14,159 nucleotides of DNA. Source: JBDRMV01 sp043825615. Its GTDB lineage: Bacteria; CG03. Position numbers and translations under genes: made by a program. The notes under the pieces are model-generated. The model saw only the letters and a program-made list of their open reading frames with translations. It made no database searches and was not told the DNA's origin. Positions 6,729 through 13,395 of the stretch are shown one piece after another. Each line of letters opens with the position of its first letter. Within the stretch, counting starts at the first letter, position 1. The DNA is taken from NCBI GenBank assembly GCA_043825615.1, contig JBDRRS010000005.1, forward strand, positions 1 to 14,159. Direction: 5' to 3'.

Positions 6729-7517
6729 ATGATAAAGAACTGGGAAATAAAAACGTCTCCCGCTCCGGGTTTCGGTGACAGAAAAATTCTGCTGCTTTCC
6801 GCGGACGATATAAAAGATATCGGGCCGGTCAAAGAAAGTTTCACGGGCAATATAGGGGTCATATTCAAAAGCGGGGACAAAAAATATCCGTACGCAGTGT
6901 ACATTTACGGGGCGTCTCCAAACATTTTAAATCTGATACAGGGAGAAATGAAAGTTCTTTCGGGCCCCGAGACGCTTCAGGTAGAACGCGAAGCGGTAGA
7001 GAGAGGGAAAATAGAGAAAGAAGTAATACCGGCTCTCGTGAAACTTGCGCCGGACGAAAGCGGCGATACTCCGTTAAGAAAGCCGGTGATTAAATATTTT
7101 GAAGAGGAGAAGAAACAAGTCGTTTCGGGGAAGGAAAACAAGGCACCGCTTGAAAAAAAACCCGAAATTATCAGAGTCGTTTATCTTTGTCCGGAAGGAA
7201 AGAGCGAACTTCTTAGCCAGGTTCAAAGCAGCATAAACAGGATAATTCTGGAAAAAGGCATTAATTTCAATTTTGCCCCGGCGGCCGAAATCCTTTATAG
7301 AAAGACCGAAGCGAGCGGGGCAATTGTGAGTCAAATTACAGGAAATGATTTCAATTTCGTTCTTTCTATCGCCCCTGACGAACAGATTGACCCGGTTCTC
7401 AGGGAATTAAGGGAGAAAAAGTTTATTTTAAAAATCATTACGGAAGATAACATTGATAAGAAATTCAGGTACCTTAATTTAATAACAGATATTGTCCTTT
7501 CCCACGGCAGTAAATGA
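6729..7517 (+). CDS. Uncharacterised protein (ORF A), paralogous at both ends to the DnaA-core protein that follows
   Basis: A 262-aa protein I cannot assign to a family. It has no signal peptide or membrane segment. Three parts are visible: an N-terminal domain (about 1-78) with FKSGDKKYPYAVYIYG, a charged linker (about 79-144) rich in Lys/Glu/Pro, and an alpha/beta-looking C-terminal domain (about 145-262) beginning IIRVVYLCPEGKSELLSQV and ending FRYLNLITDIVL. Both end domains resemble those of the next protein. The N-terminal FKS-D...YA-Y-YG pattern matches FKSLDSNFAKAFYVYG there. The YLCPEG, INFNF and RYLNLITD segments match FYPAG, INFEF and EYLNIVLD there. Its stop overlaps the next start as ATGA, implying translational coupling and probably a shared complex. 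The start is the only ATG near the promoter and appears leaderless. Function unknown. Confidence 0.8.
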   Translation: MIKNWEIKTSPAPGFGDRKILLLSADDIKDIGPVKESFTGNIGVIFKSGDKKYPYAVYIYGASPNILNLIQGEMKVLSGPETLQVEREAVERGKIEKEVIPALVKLAPDESGDTPLRKPVIKYFEEEKKQVVSGKENKAPLEKKPEIIRVVYLCPEGKSELLSQVQSSINRIILEKGINFNFAPAAEILYRKTEASGAIVSQITGNDFNFVLSIAPDEQIDPVLRELREKKFILKIITEDNIDKKFRYLNLITDIVLSHGSK

Positions 7518-9400
7518 TAGACAGCTATAAACTGGTTTATAGCCCGACATCGGACAAGAGATTCAGATACAAAGTAAAAATCAGCGGGGACGAGGCCGAC
7601 TGCAAAAATATCATAAGAAATATAGGTCCTATTTGCGGCAGTCCGTTCAAGAGTCTTGACTCTAATTTTGCGAAAGCGTTTTATGTTTACGGTTCCGCTC
7701 TGTCGGTTAAAGAACAGATAATTAAGGCAATTGACGAATATGCGAAGCAAAAAGTTGCGCCCTCTGCCCCCCCCGCCCCGACCGCTCCGCAGGAGGAGAA
7801 ACTTGAAGCAAAAACCCCCGCGGAAAAAGAACCGGCAAAAAAAACAGAAGCTGAAAAACCGGGGAAACTAAAAATTACCCAGCTCAGGAAAAATTACACT
7901 TTTGACAGTCTTTACGAAGGAGGTTTTAACAGGTTTCTCAAACAGGCCTGCGAAAACATTGCGCGGGAGTTCGACCCGTCCTACAACCCGCTGTTTATCT
8001 GGGGCGGCGTCGGTCTGGGCAAATCGCATCTCATCAATGCGATAGGGAATTCCATTAAAAAAAGCCATGAAGATAAAGTCGTTATTTATGTTCAGGCGCA
8101 GGACCTTATGTCCGCAATTGCGAGAGTTAAGGATTTTTCATCGGAAAGGGATTCGCTTGTGGATTACCTGGCGGGTGCGGATACTTTGCTCGTGGACGAT
8201 ATTCAGTTTCTTGAAGGCGATGTCACGCAGGATGTTTTTTTTGCGATATTTGAAAGAGCGTATCACCGCCAGGCGCAGATTGTTCTTACCGCTGACCGTT
8301 CGCCCAAGCAGCTGTCGATGTTTACCGACCGCCTGCGCTCCAGGTTTGAATGGGGGCTTGTCAACAAACTTTTTAAGCCCGATTACAAGTCAAGAGTCGG
8401 AATTCTGAAGATGAAAATTTCCAGGGAATTTTCGGCATTGAATATGAGCGAGCAGATGCTTGACTTCATTGCAAAAGAATTTGAGGACAACGTAAGGGAA
8501 CTTGAAGGCGCCCTGAAAAAAATAAATATTTATTGCCAGTTGAGAAGAGAACCCGTCACAATGGAAGAGGTCAAGGAAATTGCCCTTGAACTGAAAGGCG
8601 AGGCGCCGGCCGCATCAGGGGCTACCGCGCAGCCCGCTCCGCAGGCGGGTGTAAGTGGCGGAGTTCCGCCTGCGCCGGCCGATATTCCCCCTCCTCCGGG
8701 AGCCCAATGTTCGAATTGCGGAGGAGAACTCTCTTACATCGAAATGTATGACAGATGGTATTGCTACGGCTGTAAAAACTATGCGCCTCCGGATTTCGGT
8801 AATGAACAAGTTGCGAAAGAAAAAAAACAGGCGGAAGCCGAGAAGAAAAAATTGGAAGCAATTGAGGAACTCAAAGCTTTATCAATGCCCCAAAAGAAAA
8901 AAGCGGCCTGGGCCCTTGACGGAACGGAAAGAAAAACCGAAACGGTTCCTCCCGCGGACATAAAATACACACGTGCGATTCAGTGTGTGGTTTTTTATCC
9001 CGCCGGCTACGAGAAAGAAGTTAACAATGTTACAGGGCAGGTACTGTCCACCGTTACGAAACACCGCCTTCGCATCAATTTTGAGTTTATCGTGCAGCAG
9101 GAATACGAACCGGTCAAGCTGAATTTCAGTTCCTTCATCAATATTTTAAATACCGCCAAATTAAAGGTTGCGGTTGTTATCGGACCGCCGGCGTCGTCCG
9201 GTGTCAATGAAGATAAGTTTTATGAAATGCTCAACGGGATTTTTACCGACGAGGATCTCTGCCTTGAATACGTTGCCTTTAAGGATATAGGGCAGAGTTG
9301 CGAATATCTGAACATCGTTCTTGATATGGCGAACTTCGGAAAACAGCGGCTCGGATACAAGATACTGAAGGACGAGATGCACGGCCGGGACGGCGGGTGA
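7514..9400 (+). CDS. DnaA-core AAA+ ATPase with zinc ribbon, flanked by ORF A-type domains; not a replication initiator by architecture
   Basis: A 628-aa protein. Residues 1-80 resemble the N-terminus of the preceding protein, and 81-120 is an Ala/Pro/Lys/Glu linker. Residues about 121-360 are a full DnaA domain III: LRKNYTFDSL, Walker A GGVGLGKS (164-171), Walker B LLVDDIQFL (225-233), sensor I LTAD (258-261), the box VII arginines RLRSRFEWGL (273-282) and sensor II NVRELEGAL (326-334). A Pro/Ala linker and a CxxC...CxxC zinc ribbon follow (C399, C402, C417, C420; YIEMYDRWYCYGC). Then come a Lys/Glu-rich, probably coiled-coil stretch (432-462) and a C-terminal domain (about 482-628) like that of ORF A. 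DnaA domain I and the DNA-binding domain IV with its DHTT-type motif are absent. It should bind and hydrolyse ATP and perhaps assemble like DnaA, but it cannot read DnaA boxes through domain IV. A run of eight Cs (7767-7774) lies in the first linker. A CheY-like gene overlaps its stop. Confidence 0.9.
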   Translation: MIDSYKLVYSPTSDKRFRYKVKISGDEADCKNIIRNIGPICGSPFKSLDSNFAKAFYVYGSALSVKEQIIKAIDEYAKQKVAPSAPPAPTAPQEEKLEAKTPAEKEPAKKTEAEKPGKLKITQLRKNYTFDSLYEGGFNRFLKQACENIAREFDPSYNPLFIWGGVGLGKSHLINAIGNSIKKSHEDKVVIYVQAQDLMSAIARVKDFSSERDSLVDYLAGADTLLVDDIQFLEGDVTQDVFFAIFERAYHRQAQIVLTADRSPKQLSMFTDRLRSRFEWGLVNKLFKPDYKSRVGILKMKISREFSALNMSEQMLDFIAKEFEDNVRELEGALKKINIYCQLRREPVTMEEVKEIALELKGEAPAASGATAQPAPQAGVSGGVPPAPADIPPPPGAQCSNCGGELSYIEMYDRWYCYGCKNYAPPDFGNEQVAKEKKQAEAEKKKLEAIEELKALSMPQKKKAAWALDGTERKTETVPPADIKYTRAIQCVVFYPAGYEKEVNNVTGQVLSTVTKHRLRINFEFIVQQEYEPVKLNFSSFINILNTAKLKVAVVIGPPASSGVNEDKFYEMLNGIFTDEDLCLEYVAFKDIGQSCEYLNIVLDMANFGKQRLGYKILKDEMHGRDGG

Positions 9401-9768
9401 TGGCGAAGAAAGTATTGGTTATTGAAGACGATTATCAGACGCTTCAGCTTATAGAATTCCTTTTGAGAAGGGCCGGCTTTGAAATTTTGTCCGCCTCGGA
9501 CGGCGAAGAGGGCGTTAGAAAATTGCTCCTGAAACCGGATTTAATAATAACCGATATAATGCTGCCGAAGATGGGAGGTCTTGAAGTTATTGAAAAAATA
9601 AAAGATAATGCGGATACTCGGAAGGTTCCGATTTTGATTCTTTCTGCGCTCGGTCAGGAAGAATTTGTTTCGGCTGCGTTAAAAAAGGGCGCGGACGAAT
9701 ATATTATAAAACCCTTTTCCACGGGCTTTTTAACCGCCGAGGTAAAACGCCTCTTGGCACAGGTTTAA
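9400..9768 (+). CDS. Stand-alone CheY-like response regulator receiver
   Basis: A 122-aa single receiver domain with no output domain. Counting from the ATG at 9400, the acidic pair is E9/D10/D11 in VIEDD, the phosphoacceptor is D52 in ITDIMLPKMGG, the conserved Ser is S82 in LILSAL and the Lys is K104 in IIKPF. All residues for phosphorylation are present. The ATG overlaps the preceding stop as TGATG; a GTG three bases earlier (9397) is the alternative start. With no DNA-binding or enzymatic domain, it presumably acts by protein contact, and the tight overlap points to the DnaA-core protein or ORF A as partner. No histidine kinase gene is in the window. Confidence 0.95.
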   Translation: MAKKVLVIEDDYQTLQLIEFLLRRAGFEILSASDGEEGVRKLLLKPDLIITDIMLPKMGGLEVIEKIKDNADTRKVPILILSALGQEEFVSAALKKGADEYIIKPFSTGFLTAEVKRLLAQV

Positions 9769-9772
9769 AAAA

Positions 9773-10996
9773 ATGGCGATAATAAAGGCTTTTGCGGGCT
9801 ACCGTCCGAAAAAAGAGATGGCGGCTCGGGTGGCTTCACCGCCCTACGATGTATTGAACTCGGAAGAGGCAAGAGAGACGGCTAAGGGTAACGGTATCTC
9901 TTTTCTGCATGTTGTGAAACCCGAAATTGACCTTCCGGAAGGCACGGCTCTGTACAGCGACGAGGTCTATAAAAAAGGGGCTGAAAACCTCAAGAGGTTA
10001 ATTGACAATAAAATACTCGTAAAAGATGAAAAACCGGCGCTCTACATATACAGTCAGAGAATGGGCGGGCATTTTCAGACAGGGATTGTTGCCCTGGCAT
10101 CAGCGGAAGAATATATTGCCGGTAAGATTAAGAAACACGAACACACAAAACCGGATAAGGTCAGGGATAGAACCTCTCATATAAGCGCTCAAGGCGCGCA
10201 TTCCGGGCCTGTTTTTTTAACTTACAAAAACAGGGAAAGTATCAACGGAATCGTAAAAAGAATTCAGAAGAGGGCGCCCGATGCGGACATAGTTACTCCC
10301 GAAAATGTCGGTCATACACTCTGGCTCGTAAGTGATGAAGATGACATAAAAGCCATAACGGAGGAGTTTAAGAGGATAGATGTGCTGTACATAGCCGACG
10401 GACATCACCGAAGCGCTTCGGCGGTGGAAAATTACCGCAGGGATAAGACCGAGGCGACCGCATTTTTTCTGGCGGTTTTATTCCCGGATGAGCAATTGAA
10501 AATTATGGAGTATAACCGCGTTGTTAAAGACCTGAACGGTTTAAGTAAAGAAGAATTTTTAAACAGGGTATCGGAAAAGTTTAGTATTACGGAAGCCGGT
10601 GCCCCGTGCCCGGACAAAAAACACACGGTATGCATGTATCTTGATAAAAAATGGTATTCTCTTGAAATGAAACCCGAAATAATCAATGAGGGAGACCCTG
10701 TCAAACGGCTTGATGTGGCGATATTACAGAATAATCTGCTGGGACCCGTGCTCGGTATTAATGACCCCCGGACTGATAAAAGGATAGATTTTATAGGCGG
10801 TATACGCGGGCCAGAAGAACTTGAAAGACTGGTTAACAGCGGGAATTTTAAAGTTGCGTTTGCGATGTATCCGGTAACAATCAGCGGCCTTATGTCCATA
10901 GCGGATGCGGGAGAGGTTATGCCTCCCAAGTCAACGTGGTTTGAACCGAAACTCCGCAGCGGAATGGTTGTTAATGTATTTAGAGAACCGCATTAG
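9773..10996 (+). CDS. DUF1015 family protein, possibly linked to serine metabolism
   Basis: A 407-aa cytoplasmic protein of the DUF1015 family (PF06245). Recognisable blocks are VASPPYDV (20-27), KKHEHTKPDKVRDR (120-133), YIADGHHRSASA (206-217) and MPPKSTWFEPKLRSG (383-397). The DGHHR motif is reminiscent of the ParB/sulfiredoxin-fold serine kinases of the SerK type; that link is my inference, not an established function of this protein. DUF1015 genes often lie beside serA and serC, and here the gene converges on a serC-serA operon. It starts 4 nt after the receiver gene with only an A-rich run before the ATG, so it is probably the last gene of the operon from 6729. No serB phosphatase is visible in the window. 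Confidence 0.9.
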   Translation: MAIIKAFAGYRPKKEMAARVASPPYDVLNSEEARETAKGNGISFLHVVKPEIDLPEGTALYSDEVYKKGAENLKRLIDNKILVKDEKPALYIYSQRMGGHFQTGIVALASAEEYIAGKIKKHEHTKPDKVRDRTSHISAQGAHSGPVFLTYKNRESINGIVKRIQKRAPDADIVTPENVGHTLWLVSDEDDIKAITEEFKRIDVLYIADGHHRSASAVENYRRDKTEATAFFLAVLFPDEQLKIMEYNRVVKDLNGLSKEEFLNRVSEKFSITEAGAPCPDKKHTVCMYLDKKWYSLEMKPEIINEGDPVKRLDVAILQNNLLGPVLGINDPRTDKRIDFIGGIRGPEELERLVNSGNFKVAFAMYPVTISGLMSIADAGEVMPPKSTWFEPKLRSGMVVNVFREPH

Positions 10997-11043
10997 AAAC
11001 TATCTTGGTAAATATTCAGCAAAACCCGTTAATAAATGTAGCG

Positions 11044-11078
11044 TGCGAGCTTGCTCGCAAATGAAAGCAAGCTTTCAT
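11044..11078. repeat. Two adjacent tight hairpins between convergent genes (REP-like)
   Basis: In the 120-bp gap between DUF1015 and serA, TGCGAGC-tt-GCTCGCA (11044-11059) is directly followed by ATGAAAGC-aa-GCTTTCAT (11061-11078). Both are perfect inverted repeats with 2-base centres. The octamer GCAAATGA occurs at 11057-11064 and again at 11082-11089, flanking the second hairpin. No T-run follows on either strand, so a classical intrinsic terminator is not supported. The layout resembles REP-type palindromes that accumulate between convergent genes, where they can block exonucleases or read-through. Confidence 0.6.
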
Positions 11079-11116
11079 GCTGCAAATGACACGTGATTCA
11101 CTAAGCATTTACAACC

Positions 11117-12067
11117 TTAATTTACCTTATTTATAACTTCGTCTTTGTCAAAATAGGCGATAACCTGTTCGGCTGCGGCAACAGCGCAGTTTACCTGGGC
11201 TTCTTTTGAGGAAGCGCCGAGGTGCGGTATACAGATAATATTTTCACATTTTATAAGAGGATTGTCCCCGGCAGGCGGTTCTTTTGTATAAGTGTCAACA
11301 GCCGCTCCCGCAATTTTTCCGTTATTGACGGCATCAGCGAGTGCCTGTTCATCAATGATTCCGCCGCGGGCGCAATTCAGGATATAAGCAGACGGTTTCA
11401 TTTTTGCCAGCGCCTCGGCTCCTATCATGTTGCGTGTCCCGTCAGTCAGCGGCACATGAATACTTATATAATCGGACTGAGCTAAAATTTTATCAAGACT
11501 TGCTCTCTGTAAGCCGATATCCCCGTCGATTACCTCGTAGCATATACCCTTCCTCCCTAAAGCGATGACCTTCATCCCTAAAGCGGCAGCCATGCTGCCG
11601 ACATCACGCCCTATTTTGCCTGCTCCGATCAGACCAAGGATTTTTCCTTTGAGTTCCGTCCCCATGAGTTTCTTTTTTTCCCACATTCCCTGCTTGGTTG
11701 TGGAGTGCGCCCTCGGTATATGCCGGGCGAGCGAAAACATAAGGCCTACGGTAAGTTCCGCTACGGCATGACTGTTTTGACCGGGAGTATTTTCGACAAC
11801 GATGCCTTTTTCAGCGGCAGAGGATTTATCGATATTATCGGTGCCCTCTCCCCCGCGCACTATGAGCTTAAGATTTTTCGCAGCGTTGATAATATCCTTG
11901 TCCGGTTTAGTGGCGCTGCGTACAAGAAGGGCATCATATTCGAATATGCAGCCCTTGAGTTCTTCGGGAGACATGCCGGTCTTTATATCTACTTCAAACC
12001 CCTCATGGGAAGTAAGCATGTCTATTCCTTCCTGCGCATATTTATCGGAAATTAAAATCTTCGGCAT
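11117..12067 (-). CDS. serA: D-3-phosphoglycerate dehydrogenase, short form without ACT domain
   Basis: A 316-aa D-2-hydroxyacid dehydrogenase, predicted to oxidise 3-phosphoglycerate to phosphohydroxypyruvate in serine synthesis. The nucleotide-binding loop is GLIGAGKIGRDVG (145-157). The catalytic trio is R234 in NCARGGIIDE, E263 in YTKEPP and H282 in PHLGASS. It ends just after the catalytic domains, so it lacks the regulatory ACT domain and should not be serine-inhibited in the E. coli manner. After the second Rossmann strand the sequence is VIALGRKG, where NAD-dependent relatives usually have an Asp; Gly-Arg-Lys there could favour NADP. An AAGGAGGGT ribosome binding site lies just before the ATG, and the serC stop codon sits within it, so it is second in a serC-serA operon. 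Assignment to PGDH rather than another hydroxyacid dehydrogenase rests mainly on the serC partner. Confidence 0.92.
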   Translation of the reverse strand: MPKILISDKYAQEGIDMLTSHEGFEVDIKTGMSPEELKGCIFEYDALLVRSATKPDKDIINAAKNLKLIVRGGEGTDNIDKSSAAEKGIVVENTPGQNSHAVAELTVGLMFSLARHIPRAHSTTKQGMWEKKKLMGTELKGKILGLIGAGKIGRDVGSMAAALGMKVIALGRKGICYEVIDGDIGLQRASLDKILAQSDYISIHVPLTDGTRNMIGAEALAKMKPSAYILNCARGGIIDEQALADAVNNGKIAGAAVDTYTKEPPAGDNPLIKCENIICIPHLGASSKEAQVNCAVAAAEQVIAYFDKDEVINKVN

Positions 12068-12077
12068 GGTACCCTCC

Positions 12078-13157
12078 TTAGCGATTATTTTTCTTAAATT
12101 CAGACATAAACTCTACCAGTTTTTCCGCCCCTTCCAGAGGCATGGCATTGTAGACGGAAGCCCGTATTCCTCCTACGTCACGATGACCTTTAAGGCCGTG
12201 GAGTTTTTTCTTCAGACCTTCCGCAATAAACTTTTTTTCAAGGTCTTCCGAAGGCAGCCTGAAAGTGAGATTCATCTTTGACCGGCTGTCCTTTTCGGCT
12301 GTTCCTTTATAGAAGTCCGGCGACTCATCAATCGCTTTGTAGATTAAAGCCGCCTTTTTAGCGTTTATTTTTTCAACTTCGCCGAGACCGCCGAGCCGCT
12401 CAATTTCCTTCAGTACAAGCTGCACCACGTAAATGGCAAAACACGGCGGGGTGTTGAAGAGCGAACCCTTGTCGGCATGGGTTTTGTAGTTCAGCATGGT
12501 CGGGACTTTCTCATCGCAGAGGCCGACTAAATCCTTGCGGATTATTACCAGCGTTACGCCGGCCGGCCCGAGATTTTTTTGCGCCCCGGCGTAGATTATG
12601 CCGAACTTTGAAACATCTATCTTTCTGCTCATAATGTCGCTTGACATATCGGCGACAAGAGGAGAGGCTGTCGCCGGAAACGCCGCCCATTGCGTTCCGA
12701 AAATAGTATTGTTGGACGTGATGTGCGCATACGCCGCTCCCCCGCTGAATTTTATGTCTTTTGGAATATAGGAGAAATTTTTGTCGTCGGAACCGGCCGC
12801 TACGTTGACTTGCCCGAGTTTTTTGGCTTCGGCGATTGCCTTTTTTGACCAGACGCCGGTATTTACGTAGTCCGCCGTTTTCCCGTTAAGGAGCAGGTTA
12901 AACGGGACCATGCAGAACTGAAGGCTTGCGCCTCCCTGCAGAAAGAGGACGTGGTAATTATCAGGCACGTTCATAACAGACCTTACCCTCTTTTCGGTAT
13001 CCTTCATAATGGCATCAAAAGGTTTAGAGCGGTGGCTCATCTCAAGAATAGACATGCCCTCGGCCTCATACTCAACAAGATTTTTCTGCGCTTCCTCTAA
13101 TACCGGAACCGGCAGAGTTGAAGGGCCCGCATTAAAATTAAATAATCTTTCTCCCAT
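12078..13157 (-). CDS. serC: Phosphoserine aminotransferase
   Basis: A 359-aa class V PLP aminotransferase that converts phosphohydroxypyruvate and glutamate to phosphoserine and 2-oxoglutarate. It is full length for the family. Diagnostic sequence includes FNAGPSTLP (8-16), EMSHRSK with the substrate-binding H41/R42, LFLQGGASLQF (71-81), the PLP lysine K194 in YAGAQKNLGPAG, and GHRDVGGIRASVYNAMP near the C-terminus with the substrate-binding arginines. The ATG at 13155-13157 is preceded by AAGGAGG (13164-13170). A promoter lies 44-72 bp upstream. The stop at 12078 falls in the ribosome binding site of serA, so the two genes are transcribed together and probably translationally coupled. Confidence 0.97.
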   Translation of the reverse strand: MGERLFNFNAGPSTLPVPVLEEAQKNLVEYEAEGMSILEMSHRSKPFDAIMKDTEKRVRSVMNVPDNYHVLFLQGGASLQFCMVPFNLLLNGKTADYVNTGVWSKKAIAEAKKLGQVNVAAGSDDKNFSYIPKDIKFSGGAAYAHITSNNTIFGTQWAAFPATASPLVADMSSDIMSRKIDVSKFGIIYAGAQKNLGPAGVTLVIIRKDLVGLCDEKVPTMLNYKTHADKGSLFNTPPCFAIYVVQLVLKEIERLGGLGEVEKINAKKAALIYKAIDESPDFYKGTAEKDSRSKMNLTFRLPSEDLEKKFIAEGLKKKLHGLKGHRDVGGIRASVYNAMPLEGAEKLVEFMSEFKKNNR

Positions 13158-13200
13158 TTCAAGGCCTCCTTATAAACTGAACTTTTTTACTATGTCAGAT

Positions 13201-13229
13201 ACTCTAATATATGTTTAGCGCTCTGTCAA
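13201..13229 (-). promoter_or_regulatory. Sigma70-type promoter for the serC-serA operon
   Basis: Read on the minus strand, a perfect TTGACA (13224-13229) is followed by a 17-bp spacer and TAGAGT (13201-13206, four of six matches to TATAAT). This predicts a transcript with an untranslated leader of about 35-40 nt before the serC ATG, containing its ribosome binding site. The leader is too short for a riboswitch or T-box. Confidence 0.65.
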
Positions 13230-13360
13230 GAATCGAGCAGCAATGAAATTAAACGGTGAAAACTGCATTTCCTTAAGAGTCCGAAATCTGCTAAAATACA
13301 AAAGATGAAAAATAGCCAAAAAGGGGGACACCTTGAAACGGCGTCGTCGGGAAAAAGGCC

Positions 13361-13382
13361 AATTATTTCACGTGAAATAATT
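13361..13382. promoter_or_regulatory. parS-like centromere site upstream of parB
   Basis: A perfect 22-bp palindrome with the core TTTCACGTGAAA. Over the 16-bp consensus parS (TGTTTCACGTGAAACA) it matches at 14 positions; only the symmetric second and fifteenth bases differ. It ends 13 bp before the parB ATG and 2 bp before its AGGAGG ribosome binding site, so ParB bound here could both nucleate a partition complex and repress its own gene. I saw no second copy in the window. Confidence 0.82.
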
Positions 13383-13395
13383 TCAGGAGGTTCAA

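Noticed and set aside
8067..8408. 113-codon plus-strand ORF inside the DnaA-core gene
   Set aside because: It is an out-of-frame shadow of the AAA+ domain, whose motifs are intact in the main frame.
7514..9400. Annotation as the chromosomal replication initiator dnaA and a nearby oriC
   Set aside because: DnaA domains I and IV are missing, and I saw no cluster of TTATNCACA-type boxes in the window.
10432..10929. 165-codon minus-strand ORF within the DUF1015 gene
   Set aside because: It is antisense to conserved DUF1015 sequence with no start signals or domain.
11044..11078. Intrinsic bidirectional terminator
   Set aside because: The stems are good but no T-run follows on either strand, so I list it only as an inverted-repeat element.
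11090..11095. CACGTG in the DUF1015-serA gap as a second parS
   Set aside because: Only the central six bases and a few flanking ones match (about 10 of 16); the flanks are not palindromic like parS.
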